From Alphaproteobacteria bacterium WMHbin7 (GTDB lineage: Bacteria > Pseudomonadota > Alphaproteobacteria > Rhodospirillales > WMHbin7), in the NCBI GenBank assembly GCA_002753155.1, contig PDZW01000010.1:1-64000 (forward strand): 64,000 bases of DNA. The letters are read 5' to 3'. Each line of letters begins with the position of its first letter. The stretch's first letter is position 1. Positions 8,660 to 17,297 of this stretch are shown piece by piece. A program made the position numbers and the translations under genes. The notes beneath the pieces were generated by a model. The model made no database searches and had not been told where the DNA came from. It was given only the letters and a program-made list of their open reading frames with translations.

Positions 8660-9139
8660 TCATTCCTGGGAAGAATCCCTGGGCGGCTTGGCCGGGTCCT
8701 CGGTGGCCAGGAAGATGATCTCGCCCACCAGTTCTTCCAGGGCCTTCTGGTCCTTGGTCTTGGCGAGTTGGGTGCCCGCTTCCAGCGTCGTTTTCTCGAC
8801 GCCAGGCTCGATCTTGACGTATTTGTCGCCCAGCAGGCCGTCAGAGCCGATGCTGGCCTGGCTATCTGAGGGCAATTTGATGTCGGCGGCGATGGAAAGG
8901 GTGAGAACGGCGTTGAAGGTCGCCGGATCAAGCTTCTGCCCGACCACCGTGCCCACCTTGATGCCGTTGATGCGCACATCGGCACCCGTCGGCAGACCGC
9001 CGATCTTGGCGAAACTGGCCGCCAATTCATAGCCCTTGATCTTTTTCACATCGGCCGTGCCGTAGGCGAAAAACAGGAAAAACGCCGCGACGACCAGCAC
9101 AACGGCGCCCAGAATGGTTTCGACAGGATTGCGTTTCAT
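8660..9139 (-). CDS. MlaD/MCE family lipid-transport substrate-binding protein (second of a tandem pair)
   Basis: MlaD-type proteins are anchored in the inner membrane and form hexameric MCE rings that carry phospholipids through the periplasm for an ABC transporter. This 159-residue copy has one N-terminal transmembrane helix (about residues 9-28, ETILGAVVLVVAAFFLFF) and one MCE domain with the signatures GGLPTGADVRINGIKVGTV and GLLGDKYVKIEPG. The C-terminal tail is short and acidic. Its ATG overlaps the stop of the upstream paralogue (ATGA). No MlaE permease, MlaF ATPase or MlaC gene lies nearby, so its transporter partner must be encoded elsewhere. Confidence 0.86.
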   Translation of the reverse strand: MKRNPVETILGAVVLVVAAFFLFFAYGTADVKKIKGYELAASFAKIGGLPTGADVRINGIKVGTVVGQKLDPATFNAVLTLSIAADIKLPSDSQASIGSDGLLGDKYVKIEPGVEKTTLEAGTQLAKTKDQKALEELVGEIIFLATEDPAKPPRDSSQE

Positions 9140-9699
9140 GGCGAGCGTCCCAGTAATAAGGTAGGTGCCGGGGTGGATGGCGGATCCGAGGATTCACTGC
9201 TGGGTGGAGGCGGGGCCGGTGCCAGGGATTTTGCGAATTCGGCCCGTCGAGCCTTGGCCATGGCAACGATTTTTTCCAGCAAATCGACCAGATCGAGCGA
9301 ATCTTGCGTATAGACGAGCGAGCCGCCCGGCTTGATGTTGGCGTCGTCGCCGCCTGGCTGCAATTCAATGTATTTGGCCCCCAGAAGGCCATCGGTATGA
9401 ATAAGCGCCGCCGTATCCTTGGGTAGGGCGATATCGGGATTAAGGCGCAGCGTCACCACGGAGCGATACGACTCGTCCAGCCGATAGCCCGTGACGCGCC
9501 CGATCACCATGCCGGACATGCGCACTTCGGCGCCATAGCCCAGCCCGTTGGTGCGCTTGAAAGTGGCGCGCAGATCGTAGCCAGGCGCCTCTTTCTTACC
9601 GGTGCCGGAATTGACATAGCCCAACAGCAGGGCGCCGGTCAGAATGACCGCAGCCCCCGTCCAGGCCTCGATACTGCGGTTGGACCGCATCAATGGCAT
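9136..9699 (-). CDS. MlaD/MCE family protein (first of a tandem pair)
   Basis: A 187-residue paralogue of the following gene. It has an N-terminal membrane anchor (about residues 12-30, WTGAAVILTGALLLGYV), one MCE domain (NGLGYGAEVRMSGMVIGRV, then GLLGAKYIELQPGGDD) and a Pro/Ser-rich C-terminal tail (about 160-187) likely to be disordered in the periplasm. The two copies share domain order but differ clearly in sequence and tail. That suggests an old duplication and possibly a hetero-oligomeric ring. The ATG at 9699 follows a GGGGGG ribosome-binding tract. Most genomes of this group carry one such gene at this locus. Confidence 0.84.
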   Translation of the reverse strand: MPLMRSNRSIEAWTGAAVILTGALLLGYVNSGTGKKEAPGYDLRATFKRTNGLGYGAEVRMSGMVIGRVTGYRLDESYRSVVTLRLNPDIALPKDTAALIHTDGLLGAKYIELQPGGDDANIKPGGSLVYTQDSLDLVDLLEKIVAMAKARRAEFAKSLAPAPPPPSSESSDPPSTPAPTLLLGRSP

Positions 9700-9728
9700 G
9701 CGCTACCCCCCCTCTTCCTAGCCCCGGT

Positions 9729-10091
9729 TCAGCCTGGCTGCCAGGACTGATAGTCGCTGCCCGCCTTGGCGCGCAGCCCCCCCATCAGATCATGGCCGGG
9801 GGGCAGATAGGCCCCCGCCGAGCCGGTCTGATTGGACAGATGTTCCTTCTGCCACGTCTTAATAGGATTGGGGGTCAGGGGCAATTGCGTCGTCGCATGC
9901 AGCCAAGCATGCCACTCAGCCGGAATGCGGCTGGCTTCTTTCGTCCCCTTATAGATCACCCAGCGCCGTTCCTTGCGCAACGACCCCGGAGCGGGCTTCC
10001 AGCTTTTGGCGCGGTAATAGCGATTCCCTTGGGAATCGGTACCGACCAACTGGCCCCTGAACAATGTGAAAAGATGGGTGCCGATATCCAT
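9729..10091 (-). CDS. NDUFA12 family accessory subunit of NADH:ubiquinone oxidoreductase (complex I)
   Basis: The protein has 120 residues from the ATG at 10091. It matches the NDUFA12/B17.2 family, which occurs in alphaproteobacteria and mitochondria as a supernumerary complex I subunit on the cytoplasmic/matrix side. Characteristic stretches are LVGTDSQGNRYYR near residues 15-27, RRWVIYKGTKEASRIPAEWH and AWLHATTQLPLT. The C-terminal tail (GAYLPPGHDLMGG) is also typical. A longer frame upstream has no family-like sequence. It heads a minus-strand group with the two MCE genes (29-bp gap). Confidence 0.88.
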   Translation of the reverse strand: MDIGTHLFTLFRGQLVGTDSQGNRYYRAKSWKPAPGSLRKERRWVIYKGTKEASRIPAEWHAWLHATTQLPLTPNPIKTWQKEHLSNQTGSAGAYLPPGHDLMGGLRAKAGSDYQSWQPG

Positions 10092-10183
10092 CCCAAACCT
10101 CGCCTGACAAAGCAAACCGGCTGGGACTATGGCATCGGCGGGGCGCATCGTCCAGTGGAACGAAGAAACTACATGATGTGTGG

Positions 10184-10198
10184 TTAAGCTCAAGTTAA
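10184..10198. promoter_or_regulatory. CtrA-type binding site (TTAA-N7-TTAA)
   Basis: TTAA at 10184-10187 and TTAA at 10195-10198 are separated by exactly seven bases, the consensus for the alphaproteobacterial cell-cycle regulator CtrA. The site is 13 bp upstream of a possible nrdJ -35 element and 92 bp upstream of the NDUFA12 start, between two divergent genes. Confidence 0.55.
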
Positions 10199-10210
10199 CG
10201 CAAAATCTGG

Positions 10211-10239
10211 TTGCCATTTAAAACGGTCTGCCCTAGTGT
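10211..10239 (+). promoter_or_regulatory. Putative nrdJ promoter
   Basis: TTGCCA at 10211-10216 and TAGTGT at 10234-10239 have a 17-bp spacer. Transcription would begin near 10246, leaving a leader of about 80 nt before the proposed nrdJ ATG. The match is moderate. Confidence 0.35.
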
Positions 10240-10325
10240 TGGGGGTCTTGGGGAACATGCCGTCAAGATCTTGGGGAAACCAGGAATTCCGTCGAAAAGT
10301 TTTGTCGATTCATAGAGGGGCCGCT

Positions 10326-13300
10326 ATGCGAATCGCTCGCCAGTACACAGTCGAAGGCAAATCACCGTACGAAAGCATTGAGTTCCGCGAAGCGACAAGC
10401 GAAATCCGAAATCCCGACGGATCGACCGTCTTCAAGCAGGATGGCATCCGCGTGCCTGCCGCCTGGACCCAGGTTGCCGCCGACGTGCTGGCGCAGAAGT
10501 ATTTCCGCCGCAAGGGCATTCCCGCCGTGACCAAGGCCGTCCCTGAGGCCGATGTTCCCGCATGGCTTTGGAAACGCGTTCCCGATCAGGACGCCCTGGC
10601 AGCCCTGCCGGAAAAAGAGCGTTTCAAGGGCGAGCACAGCTCGACCCAGGTTTTCGACCGGCTGGCCGGCACCTGGACCTATTGGGGTTGGAAGGGCGGC
10701 TATTTCGATACCGAGCGCGACGCCAAGGCCTTCTGCGACGAAATGTGCGCCATGCTGGCCCGCCAGATGGGGGCTCCCAACAGCCCGCAATGGTTCAATA
10801 CCGGCCTGCATTGGGCCTATGGAATCGACGGCCCTTCGCAGGGCCACTTCTATATCGACCCTTTCTCGGGCGAGATGGTGAAATCCGAATCGGCCTATGA
10901 GCATCCCCAGCCCCATGCCTGCTTCATCCAGTCGATCAGCGACGATCTGGTCAACGAAGGCGGCATCATGGATTTGTGGGTGCGCGAAGCCCGCCTGTTC
11001 AAATACGGCTCGGGCACCGGCACCAATTTCTCGCGCCTTCGGGGCGAGAACGAGCCGCTTTCGGGCGGCGGCAAGTCGTCGGGTCTGATGAGCTTTTTGA
11101 AAATCGGCGACCGCGCCGCCGGGGCCATCAAATCGGGCGGCACCACCAGGCGCGCCGCCAAGATGGTGGTGGTCGATGCCGATCATCCCGATATCGAGAC
11201 CTATATCGGCTGGAAAGTCACCGAAGAGCAGAAAGTGGCGGCCCTGGTGGCCGGCTCCAAGCTGGCCAACAAGCATCTGAACGAAGTAATGAAGGCCTGC
11301 CGCGAATGGGACGGACAGGATTCCGACGCCCGCTTCGACCCTCTGATCAACAAGGCCCTTAAAAAGGCGATCCTGGGCGCCAGGAAGGCGATGCTGCCCG
11401 AGAATTACATCCAGCGCGCCATTCAGTTCTCGCGCCAGGGCTTCACCTCGATCGAATTTCCCATCTATGACACCGATTGGGACTCCGAGGCTTATCTCAC
11501 CGTTTCCGGCCAGAATTCCAACAACTCGGTTCGCCTGACCGACGCCTTCATGCAGGCCGTGATGAATGACGGCGACTGGAACCTGATCCGGCGCACCGAC
11601 GGCAAGATCACCCAGACCCTGAAGGCCCGCGATCTGATGGATCAGATTTCGGCGGCTGCTTGGGCCTCGGCCGATCCCGGCCTGCAATTCGACACCACCA
11701 TCAATGATTGGCACACCTGCTCGAATTCCGGGCGCATCAACGCCTCGAATCCCTGTTCGGAATACATGTTCCTGGACGATACGGCTTGCAATCTGGCCTC
11801 GCTCAATCTGGCCACCTTCAAGAACCAGGACGGCAGCTTCGACATCAAGGGCTTCGAGCATGCCTGCCGCCTGTGGACCATCGTTCTCGAAATCTCGGTG
11901 ATGATGGCGCAGTTCCCTTCCTACAAGATCGCCGAACTGTCCTACAAGTTCCGCACGCTGGGCCTGGGCTACGCCAATCTGGGCGGCCTGTTGATGTCGA
12001 TGGGCCTTTCCTACGACAGCGATGACGGGCGCGCCATGGCGGGCGGCCTTTCCGCCCTGATGACCGGCGTATGTTATGCCACCTCGGCCGAAATGGCCCT
12101 GGAACTGGGCTCCTTCCCCGGCTTCGAGGATAACCGCGATACCATGCTGCGCGTGATCCGCAATCACCGGCGCGCTGCCAGGGGCGACTTCCAGGGCTAT
12201 GAGGGCCTTTCCACCCCCCCCATGCCTTTGGATGCCGCCAACTGCCCCAATCAGCATCTGGTGGCGGCCGCCCGCAGAGCCTGGGACCAGGCGCTGGAAC
12301 TGGGCGAAGCCCACGGCTTCAGGAATGCGCAGGTCAGCGTGATCGCCCCCACCGGCACCATTGGGCTGGTGATGGATTGCGACACCACGGGCATCGAACC
12401 CGATTTCGCCATCGTCAAATTCAAAAAGCTGGCGGGCGGCGGCTATTTCAAGATCATCAACCGCATGGTGCCAGACGCCCTGAAAAAGATGGGCTATGGC
12501 CAGGAACAGCGCGACGCCATCGCCGCCTATGCGGTGGGTCATGGCACGCTGGCGGGCTCGCCTGCCATCAACCATCTGACCTTGGCCGCCAAGGGCTTTG
12601 ACGAAGCAGCGCTGGCCCGGCTGGAAGCCGCCCTGGCCAACGCCTTCGACATCAAGTTCGCCTTCAACAAATGGACCCTGGGCGAGGATTTCTGCCTGGA
12701 AAAGCTGAAGCTGACGCAAGGCCAACTCGATGACATGACCTTCGACATGCTGGCCTCGCTGGGCTTTTCGAAGGCCGAGGTCGAAGCCGCCAATACCTAT
12801 TGCTGCGGCGCCATGACGCTGGAAGGCGCACCTCACCTGAAGCCCGAACATCTGTCGGTCTTCGACTGCGCCAATCCTTGCGGGCGCATCGGCAAGCGCT
12901 ATCTGTCGGTGGAAAGCCATATCCGTATGATGGCCGCCGCCCAGCCCTTCATCTCGGGCGCCATTTCAAAGACCATCAACATGCCGGGCTCGGCCACGGT
13001 CGAGGAATGCAAGGAAGCCTATATGCTTTCCTGGCGCCTGGGGCTCAAGGCCAATGCGCTCTATCGCGACGGCTCCAAGCTCTCGCAGCCCCTGTCAGCG
13101 GTTTATCTTGAGGATGAGGCCGAGGAGGTCGAGGCCCCGCAGCCCGTCTCGATGGCCGCCCGGACCGAGCAGATCGCCGAACGCATCGTCGAGCGCATCG
13201 TGCATACGGCGAGCAGGAAGCGCCTGCCCGACCGCCGAAAAGGCTATACGCAGAAAAGCATCGTCGGCGGCCACAAGGTCTATATCCGCACCGGCGAATA

Positions 13301-14003
13301 CGAAGACGGCAAGCTGGGCGAAATCTTCATCGACATGCATAAGGAGGGAGCGGCCTTCCGCTCTCTGATGAATAATTTCGCCATCGCCATCTCGATCGGC
13401 CTGCAATATGGCGTGCCGCTGGAAGAGTTCGTCGAGGCCTTTACCTTCACGCGTTTCGATCCTTCAGGCATTGTCGAGGGCAATTCCGCCATCAAGATGG
13501 CAACCTCGATTCTGGATTACCTGTTCCGCGAACTGGCGGTTTCCTACCTCGGACGCAACGACCTGGCCCATGTCGAGATCGACGATCTGAAGCCCGACAG
13601 CCTGGGCAAGGGCCATGCCGAGGGCGATCTGGCGGGGCGGCCGGGCATGGGGGCCAATCTGGGCGCCGTGGTCGAACGCATCACCAGCCATGGCTATGTG
13701 CGCAACAACTTCTATGTGCTGAACGGCGGCATGGCGACCAAGGCCAAGACGGTGGAAGCCGAGGCGCATCTGGCCCAAGCGGTGGGGGCCGAAATGATGC
13801 TGGAGGCCAGCACCCAGATGAGCGGGCAGGTGGTGAGCGAAGCCACCCTGACCGCCTTCGATTCGAAACTGGATCAGATCCGCATGGCCCGCATGAAGGG
13901 CTATGAGGGCGATGCCTGCGGCGAATGCGGCAACTTCACCCTGGTGCGCAACGGCACCTGCCTGAAATGCAACACCTGCGGGGCTACGAGCGGGTGTTCG
14001 TGA
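10326..14003 (+). CDS. nrdJ: Vitamin B12-dependent (class II) ribonucleoside-diphosphate reductase
   Basis: This enzyme reduces ribonucleotides to deoxyribonucleotides using adenosylcobalamin to make the thiyl radical, so it works with or without oxygen. From the ATG at 10326 (after AGAGGGG) it has 1225 residues, the usual length for the large alphaproteobacterial form. The N-terminal part carries [18 protein letters not shown], the barrel carries [20 protein letters not shown] with the active-site cysteine, and [20 protein letters not shown] follows. The C-terminus is a zinc-ribbon-like tail with two CxxC pairs (CGEC, CNTC). The upstream ATG at 10257 and the frame start at 10236 lack a ribosome-binding site. 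A CtrA-type site lies in front. A bluB gene in the same window could help supply the cofactor. Confidence 0.95.
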   Translation: MRIARQYTVEGKSPYESIEFREATSEIRNPDGSTVFKQDGIRVPAAWTQVAADVLAQKYFRRKGIPAVTKAVPEADVPAWLWKRVPDQDALAALPEKERFKGEHSSTQVFDRLAGTWTYWGWKGGYFDTERDAKAFCDEMCAMLARQMGAPNSPQWFNTGLHWAYGIDGPSQGHFYIDPFSGEMVKSESAYEHPQPHACFIQSISDDLVNEGGIMDLWVREARLFKYGSGTGTNFSRLRGENEPLSGGGKSSGLMSFLKIGDRAAGAIKSGGTTRRAAKMVVVDADHPDIETYIGWKVTEEQKVAALVAGSKLANKHLNEVMKACREWDGQDSDARFDPLINKALKKAILGARKAMLPENYIQRAIQFSRQGFTSIEFPIYDTDWDSEAYLTVSGQNSNNSVRLTDAFMQAVMNDGDWNLIRRTDGKITQTLKARDLMDQISAAAWASADPGLQFDTTINDWHTCSNSGRINASNPCSEYMFLDDTACNLASLNLATFKNQDGSFDIKGFEHACRLWTIVLEISVMMAQFPSYKIAELSYKFRTLGLGYANLGGLLMSMGLSYDSDDGRAMAGGLSALMTGVCYATSAEMALELGSFPGFEDNRDTMLRVIRNHRRAARGDFQGYEGLSTPPMPLDAANCPNQHLVAAARRAWDQALELGEAHGFRNAQVSVIAPTGTIGLVMDCDTTGIEPDFAIVKFKKLAGGGYFKIINRMVPDALKKMGYGQEQRDAIAAYAVGHGTLAGSPAINHLTLAAKGFDEAALARLEAALANAFDIKFAFNKWTLGEDFCLEKLKLTQGQLDDMTFDMLASLGFSKAEVEAANTYCCGAMTLEGAPHLKPEHLSVFDCANPCGRIGKRYLSVESHIRMMAAAQPFISGAISKTINMPGSATVEECKEAYMLSWRLGLKANALYRDGSKLSQPLSAVYLEDEAEEVEAPQPVSMAARTEQIAERIVERIVHTASRKRLPDRRKGYTQKSIVGGHKVYIRTGEYEDGKLGEIFIDMHKEGAAFRSLMNNFAIAISIGLQYGVPLEEFVEAFTFTRFDPSGIVEGNSAIKMATSILDYLFRELAVSYLGRNDLAHVEIDDLKPDSLGKGHAEGDLAGRPGMGANLGAVVERITSHGYVRNNFYVLNGGMATKAKTVEAEAHLAQAVGAEMMLEASTQMSGQVVSEATLTAFDSKLDQIRMARMKGYEGDACGECGNFTLVRNGTCLKCNTCGATSGCS

Positions 14004-14030
14004 TTAACTGAGCGCAGAGCTTCAATTAAC

Positions 14031-14107
14031 GTCATGGCCGGGCTTGTCCCGGCCATGTGCGTTTTAGACGCTGGGCGGTGGATGCGCGGATCAAGTCCGC
14101 GCATGAC
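14031..14107. repeat. Alphaproteobacterial palindromic repeat with two hairpins
   Basis: The first hairpin is CATGGCCGGG (14033-14042) paired with 14048-14057, loop cttgt. The second is ATGCGCGGA (14082-14090) paired with 14096-14104, loop tcaag. The whole unit opens with GTCATG and closes with CATGAC. In translation it yields the well-known spurious peptides of the MRGLDPRIH and MAGTSPAMT kind, produced by dispersed repeats in many alphaproteobacteria. The first hairpin is followed by a short T run and could also end the nrdJ transcript. Confidence 0.85.
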
Positions 14108-14123
14108 GAAGCTGGCGTTTGAG

Positions 14124-14420
14124 CTAAAGCTTGACCCCTGTTTCCTTGGCGATGGCGTCGATGGCGCGGGGCGGGGCATCAGCCTCACGCACAATCAGAT
14201 CGACTTTCTCTTCCAGCAGCGCTTCCAGGCGCCTGCGCGCCGCCAGCCGCTTGGGCAGGCAATCCTGAACCGGGCTTTGCGTTTCGACGAACAGATCGAT
14301 GTCGCCGCCCTCCTTGCCCGCTGCCCTGGAGCCGAACAGCCAAATGGAAGCCCCGGGTCCGAAAGCCTCGGCCACCACATGGCGCACGGTCTCGATCTTG
14401 GCAGGCGTCAGGCCCGGCAT
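14124..14420 (-). CDS. Stand-alone MNT-type nucleotidyltransferase
   Basis: The 98 residues from the ATG at 14420 form a minimal nucleotidyltransferase (DNA polymerase beta-like) domain. The active-site pattern is FGSRAAGKEGGDIDLFVE at about residues 31-48, with Gly-Ser followed by the metal-binding Asp pair, and a third acidic strand at EEKVDLIVRE. Such proteins act as antitoxins that AMPylate HEPN toxins, or as orphan enzymes. No HEPN gene accompanies it on its own strand. A second MNT gene with a HEPN partner begins 136 bp away on the other strand, so this copy may be a diverged extra antitoxin or the remnant of another module. Confidence 0.8.
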   Translation of the reverse strand: MPGLTPAKIETVRHVVAEAFGPGASIWLFGSRAAGKEGGDIDLFVETQSPVQDCLPKRLAARRRLEALLEEKVDLIVREADAPPRAIDAIAKETGVKL

Positions 14421-14497
14421 GGCTGGTCTCCTTGGGCCAGAACTATAGCACCGCTGGGGGCTTGGCGTCAGCGGCGAATCGCCTGTAATTGCTGAGT

Positions 14498-14526
14498 TTG
14501 CGCCATAGATCGTCCTCGCGTATGAT
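14498..14526 (+). promoter_or_regulatory. Putative promoter of the MntA-HepT pair
   Basis: TTGCGC at 14498-14503 and TATGAT at 14521-14526 are spaced by 17 bp. They point to a start near 14533, about 24 nt before the antitoxin ATG. The -10 is close to consensus and the -35 is weak. Confidence 0.4.
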
Positions 14527-14556
14527 AGGCGGTAGCGAAAATGAACGGATTTGACC

Positions 14557-14856
14557 ATGCGCCCGTCGATTGCCCTTGCCAGTGATGCGAACCGAAAGGC
14601 GCTTGCCTTGCTCTCGGAACGGCATCGGCTGACCAATATCCGGGTTTTCGGATCAGTGGCGCGGGGCGAAGACAAGGAAGGCAGCGACCTTGACCTTCTG
14701 GTCGATCCGCTGCCCGATCTCACTACCCTGTTCGACATCGTGGCCTTGAAGTCGGAAGCCGAGACCCTGCTGGGCGTTCCGGTCGATGTGCGGACGCTTG
14801 AGGATATTCATCAAAGCATCCGCGCCCGCGTTCTTGGCGAGGCGAGGCCCCTGTGA
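14557..14856 (+). CDS. MntA-like antitoxin, nucleotidyltransferase domain (type VII toxin-antitoxin)
   Basis: This 99-residue MNT protein has the active-site pattern FGSVARGEDKEGSDLDLLVD (G32, S33, D44, D46) and a later acidic strand (VPVDVRTLEDI). In MntA-HepT modules it transfers AMP onto a tyrosine of the HEPN toxin and silences it. The ATG at 14557 is preferred over the TTG two codons upstream. Its TGA overlaps the GTG start of the HEPN gene, the usual arrangement for this pair. The full active site suggests a working enzyme. Confidence 0.88.
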   Translation: MRPSIALASDANRKALALLSERHRLTNIRVFGSVARGEDKEGSDLDLLVDPLPDLTTLFDIVALKSEAETLLGVPVDVRTLEDIHQSIRARVLGEARPL

Positions 14857-15236
14857 CGGCGGCAAGTCGGCGCTTTGCTTTGAAAGACCTCCTGGGTTTT
14901 CTGCTGCAAGCCATCGAACGCGTCAAAGAGGACACGGACGGGCAATCGAAAGCCCAGTTTCTTGCAGACAGCCGGGCTGGCAGGCAGGTCCGCGATTCCG
15001 TCGTGCTGAATCTAGGCACCATGGGCGAGGCTGCTGACGACATTCGAAAGCAATTTCCGGAATTTTCTGCTCGTCATCCCCAGATTCCCCTTGGGCAGAT
15101 TTGGGATATGCGCTGCCATTTGTTCCATGGCTACCATTCGATTAACTACGACGTCGTCTGGACCACTTGCCGCGCCGCCGTTCCACATCTTGAGCGTCAA
15201 GTCCGAGCGGCACTTGTCGATATCGACAATGACTGA
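14853..15236 (+). CDS. HepT-like HEPN toxin (RNase), DUF86 family
   Basis: The 127-residue all-helical protein is the toxin partner of the upstream MNT protein. The HEPN nuclease motif R-x4-H is present as RCHLFH (R87, H92), followed at once by GYHSINYDVVW, where a tyrosine such as the one the antitoxin modifies normally sits. HepT toxins cleave RNA, including tRNA, until AMPylated. Translation starts at GTG 14853, overlapping the antitoxin stop. The SGNH operon begins 15 bp downstream, so read-through is possible. Confidence 0.88.
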   Translation: MTAASRRFALKDLLGFLLQAIERVKEDTDGQSKAQFLADSRAGRQVRDSVVLNLGTMGEAADDIRKQFPEFSARHPQIPLGQIWDMRCHLFHGYHSINYDVVWTTCRAAVPHLERQVRAALVDIDND

Positions 15237-15251
15237 AGTGGCCTTTTCGGC

Positions 15252-16310
15252 ATGATCCTCCGTTCCCTGATCAAACTGATCACCATCAATCTTTCCCTGC
15301 TGCTGGCGGGTGCGCTTGGCGTCGAGCTGATTTTCGGCGAGTGGTTCGAAGACGGCCTCGCCTCGCTCAACGTCCAGCGCAACTATGAAATCCGCTATTC
15401 CGCCAAGGGGCTCTATGAGGGGGCGGGCGAGATCGTCTATAAGCGCGACCCCTGGGGCTTTCGGGGCGACTATGGCAATGATCCAGCCAAGATCGATCTT
15501 TTGACCATCGGCGGCAGCACGGCCAATCAGATCTATCTGCCGGATGAGCAAACCTGGCAGGCCGTGCTGAAGCGCGAGTTGGCGGCGCAGGGAAAGCCCT
15601 TAACCATCGCCTCGGCCGCCATCGACGGGCAAAGCAGCATCGGCCATCTGGCCGCCTTTGAACGCTGGTTTCCAAAGGTGCCCGGCCTTAAGCCCAAATG
15701 GGTGCTGGCCTATGTGGGTCTCAACGACATCCTGGTGAAAGACGAGCAAAACGCCGACCGGCTTTCGCATTTCCCCTCGCTTCAGCACCATATCCGGCGC
15801 AAGAGTGCGATCTATCGCCTGATCCAGACGGTCAAGGGTGTTCTGGCGGCCAATCAGGGGCGCATGGTCCATCGCAAGCTGGATCATGAGCGGGCCGTCT
15901 TTACCACCAGCCCCACAAGGCAGGATTGGCCCGCCGCCAGAGCGCAAGCCCTGGAGGCCTATAAGGAGCGCATCCGAAAACTGATCGGCCAGATCCAGGC
16001 CATGGGGGCAAAAGCCATCCTGGTCACACAGCGGCACGGCGATTGGCTTATTCGTTCCGATGGCAAGGTTGAGGGCATCGTGGAAGAGGGAGCCGCCACC
16101 AACGGCGTCGATCATCATATCCTGATGGCGCTTTACAACAAGGCAACGCTGGAGGTCTGCGCCTCCGAAGGTGCGATTTGCCTTGATCTTGCGGGCGAGC
16201 TTGAGTTTGAGCGCAACGACTTCTACGATCTGGTCCACAATACGCCGACAGGGGCCGCAAAGATCGGCCGCTGGCTGGCCTTGAAACTGAAGGAACGGGG
16301 AATTCCATGA
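15252..16310 (+). CDS. SGNH/GDSL hydrolase-like membrane-anchored protein
   Basis: A 352-residue protein with one N-terminal hydrophobic helix (about residues 7-28), acting as a signal anchor, and a periplasmic SGNH-type domain. Block I is TIGGSTANQ (Ser89 at the nucleophile position), block III is YVGLNDIL near residues 153-160, and the C-terminal Asp/His pair is DLVHNTPTGAAKIG near 326-339. These proteins hydrolyse or transfer acyl or acetyl groups on carbohydrates or lipids; the substrate is not evident. Its stop overlaps the RidA start (ATGA), so the three-gene group is translationally coupled. Confidence 0.78.
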   Translation: MILRSLIKLITINLSLLLAGALGVELIFGEWFEDGLASLNVQRNYEIRYSAKGLYEGAGEIVYKRDPWGFRGDYGNDPAKIDLLTIGGSTANQIYLPDEQTWQAVLKRELAAQGKPLTIASAAIDGQSSIGHLAAFERWFPKVPGLKPKWVLAYVGLNDILVKDEQNADRLSHFPSLQHHIRRKSAIYRLIQTVKGVLAANQGRMVHRKLDHERAVFTTSPTRQDWPAARAQALEAYKERIRKLIGQIQAMGAKAILVTQRHGDWLIRSDGKVEGIVEEGAATNGVDHHILMALYNKATLEVCASEGAICLDLAGELEFERNDFYDLVHNTPTGAAKIGRWLALKLKERGIP

Positions 16311-16768
16311 GCGCCATCGAAGCACGCCTGTCCGAACAGGGCATCCTGCTGCCCCAGGCCGCTGCCCCGGTCGCCAATTATGTGCCCTTCGTCATGACGG
16401 GAAATCTGCTGTTCCTGGCGGGCCAGTTGCCGCTTAAGGAAGGAAAGCTGATCGCCGTGGGCAAGCTGGGCGCCGACGTCAGCCTTGACGAGGGGGCCGA
16501 GGCCGCCCGGCAATGCGCGATCAATCTGCTGGCTCAGATCAAGGCGGCGCTGGGTGGTCTTGACCGCGTACAGCGCGTGGTGCGTTTGGGCGTCTTCGTT
16601 GCCTCGCTGCCCGATTTCGCCGATCATCCCAAGGTGGCCAACGGCGCTTCCGACCTGATGGCGCTGGCCTTTGGCGAGGCCGGGCGCCATGTACGCACCA
16701 CGGTGGGCTGCCCTTCGCTGCCCCTTAACGCCGCCGTCGAAGCCGACGCCATCATCGAATTTACCTAA
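16307..16768 (+). CDS. RidA/YjgF/YER057c/UK114 family protein
   Basis: A 153-residue cytoplasmic protein of the trimeric RidA superfamily. Members hydrolyse reactive enamine/imine intermediates from PLP enzymes, while others are diverged and of unknown role. It resembles the longer subfamily with an N-terminal extension (IEARLSEQGILLPQAAAPVANY). Family features include LLFLAGQLPLKEGKL, the helix around QCAINLLAQIKAALGGLDRV, and a C-terminal GRHVRTTVGCPSLPLNAAVE. The conserved substrate-binding Arg of RidA appears as R in HVRTTVG. It lies between a membrane SGNH protein and a lipoprotein. Confidence 0.87.
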   Translation: MSAIEARLSEQGILLPQAAAPVANYVPFVMTGNLLFLAGQLPLKEGKLIAVGKLGADVSLDEGAEAARQCAINLLAQIKAALGGLDRVQRVVRLGVFVASLPDFADHPKVANGASDLMALAFGEAGRHVRTTVGCPSLPLNAAVEADAIIEFT

Positions 16769-16775
16769 AGAGGAT

Positions 16776-17297
16776 ATGCGCATGCGCCGTTTTTCCGTTG
16801 CCGTTCTGCTGCTGGGCCTTTCCGCCTGCGCCCAAACGCCCCCCCAGGTCGAACACCCGCCCCAGCGACTGATGGCGCTGGTCTCTCAGGCCACGGTCGC
16901 CAGGGTGGCCCCAAAAAGCGATTCGGCCAAGGCGATGGCCGTGCCCGCTGGCACCATCGCTGCCATCGAAGACGGCGCCGAGGGCTGGTATCTGACCGGC
17001 CTTGACGTCTATGGCACCTTTGGCAAGGGCTGGCTGCATCATGATTTTCTGACCATCGATCCGCCCTCCAGAAAGGATGGCACGGTCTGGGCTCTGCCTG
17101 CCCAGATCAAAAGCGACACGCTTTTGCGCGATGGTGCGGGAATCTGGGGCAACCGGATCGACAGGCTGAAGGAAGGAACCCGGGTGCGCGTGGTCGAGCG
17201 CAATCAGGGTTGGTATCGCATCGATGAGCCCAAAGCGGGGTGGATTGCCCATGCCGACGCCTATATCGACGTGCGCCTGTTCCTCAACGCTCGCTGA
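16776..17297 (+). CDS. SH3-domain-like lipoprotein
   Basis: This 173-residue protein begins with a lipoprotein signal, MRMRRFSVAVLLLGLSAC, whose lipobox cysteine is C18. Two SH3-like stretches follow: one around ATVARVAPKSDSAKAMAVP through GWYLTGLDVYGTFGKGWLHH, and one around SDTLLRDGAG through RVVERNQGWYRIDEPKAGW. Bacterial SH3 modules often bind cell-wall peptides, so a wall-associated role is possible. A clear AAAGAGGA ribosome-binding site precedes the ATG at 16776. It ends 14 bp inside the convergent cytochrome gene. The exact function is unknown. Confidence 0.72.
   Translation: MRMRRFSVAVLLLGLSACAQTPPQVEHPPQRLMALVSQATVARVAPKSDSAKAMAVPAGTIAAIEDGAEGWYLTGLDVYGTFGKGWLHHDFLTIDPPSRKDGTVWALPAQIKSDTLLRDGAGIWGNRIDRLKEGTRVRVVERNQGWYRIDEPKAGWIAHADAYIDVRLFLNAR

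Noticed and set aside
10362-12920. An 852-codon open frame antisense to nrdJ
   Set aside because: It mirrors the reading frame of a GC-rich, strongly conserved gene, has no ribosome-binding site or recognisable domain, and is low-complexity in the usual way of antisense shadows.
13901-14194. A short minus-strand frame containing MRGLDPRIH and MAGTSPAMT peptides
   Set aside because: This is the translation of a dispersed alphaproteobacterial palindromic repeat, not a gene.
14443-14625. A 60-codon minus-strand frame between the two MNT genes, considered as a HEPN partner for the minus-strand MNT gene
   Set aside because: It is basic and disordered-looking, lacks R-x4-H, overlaps the probable promoter of the plus-strand pair and has no ribosome-binding site.
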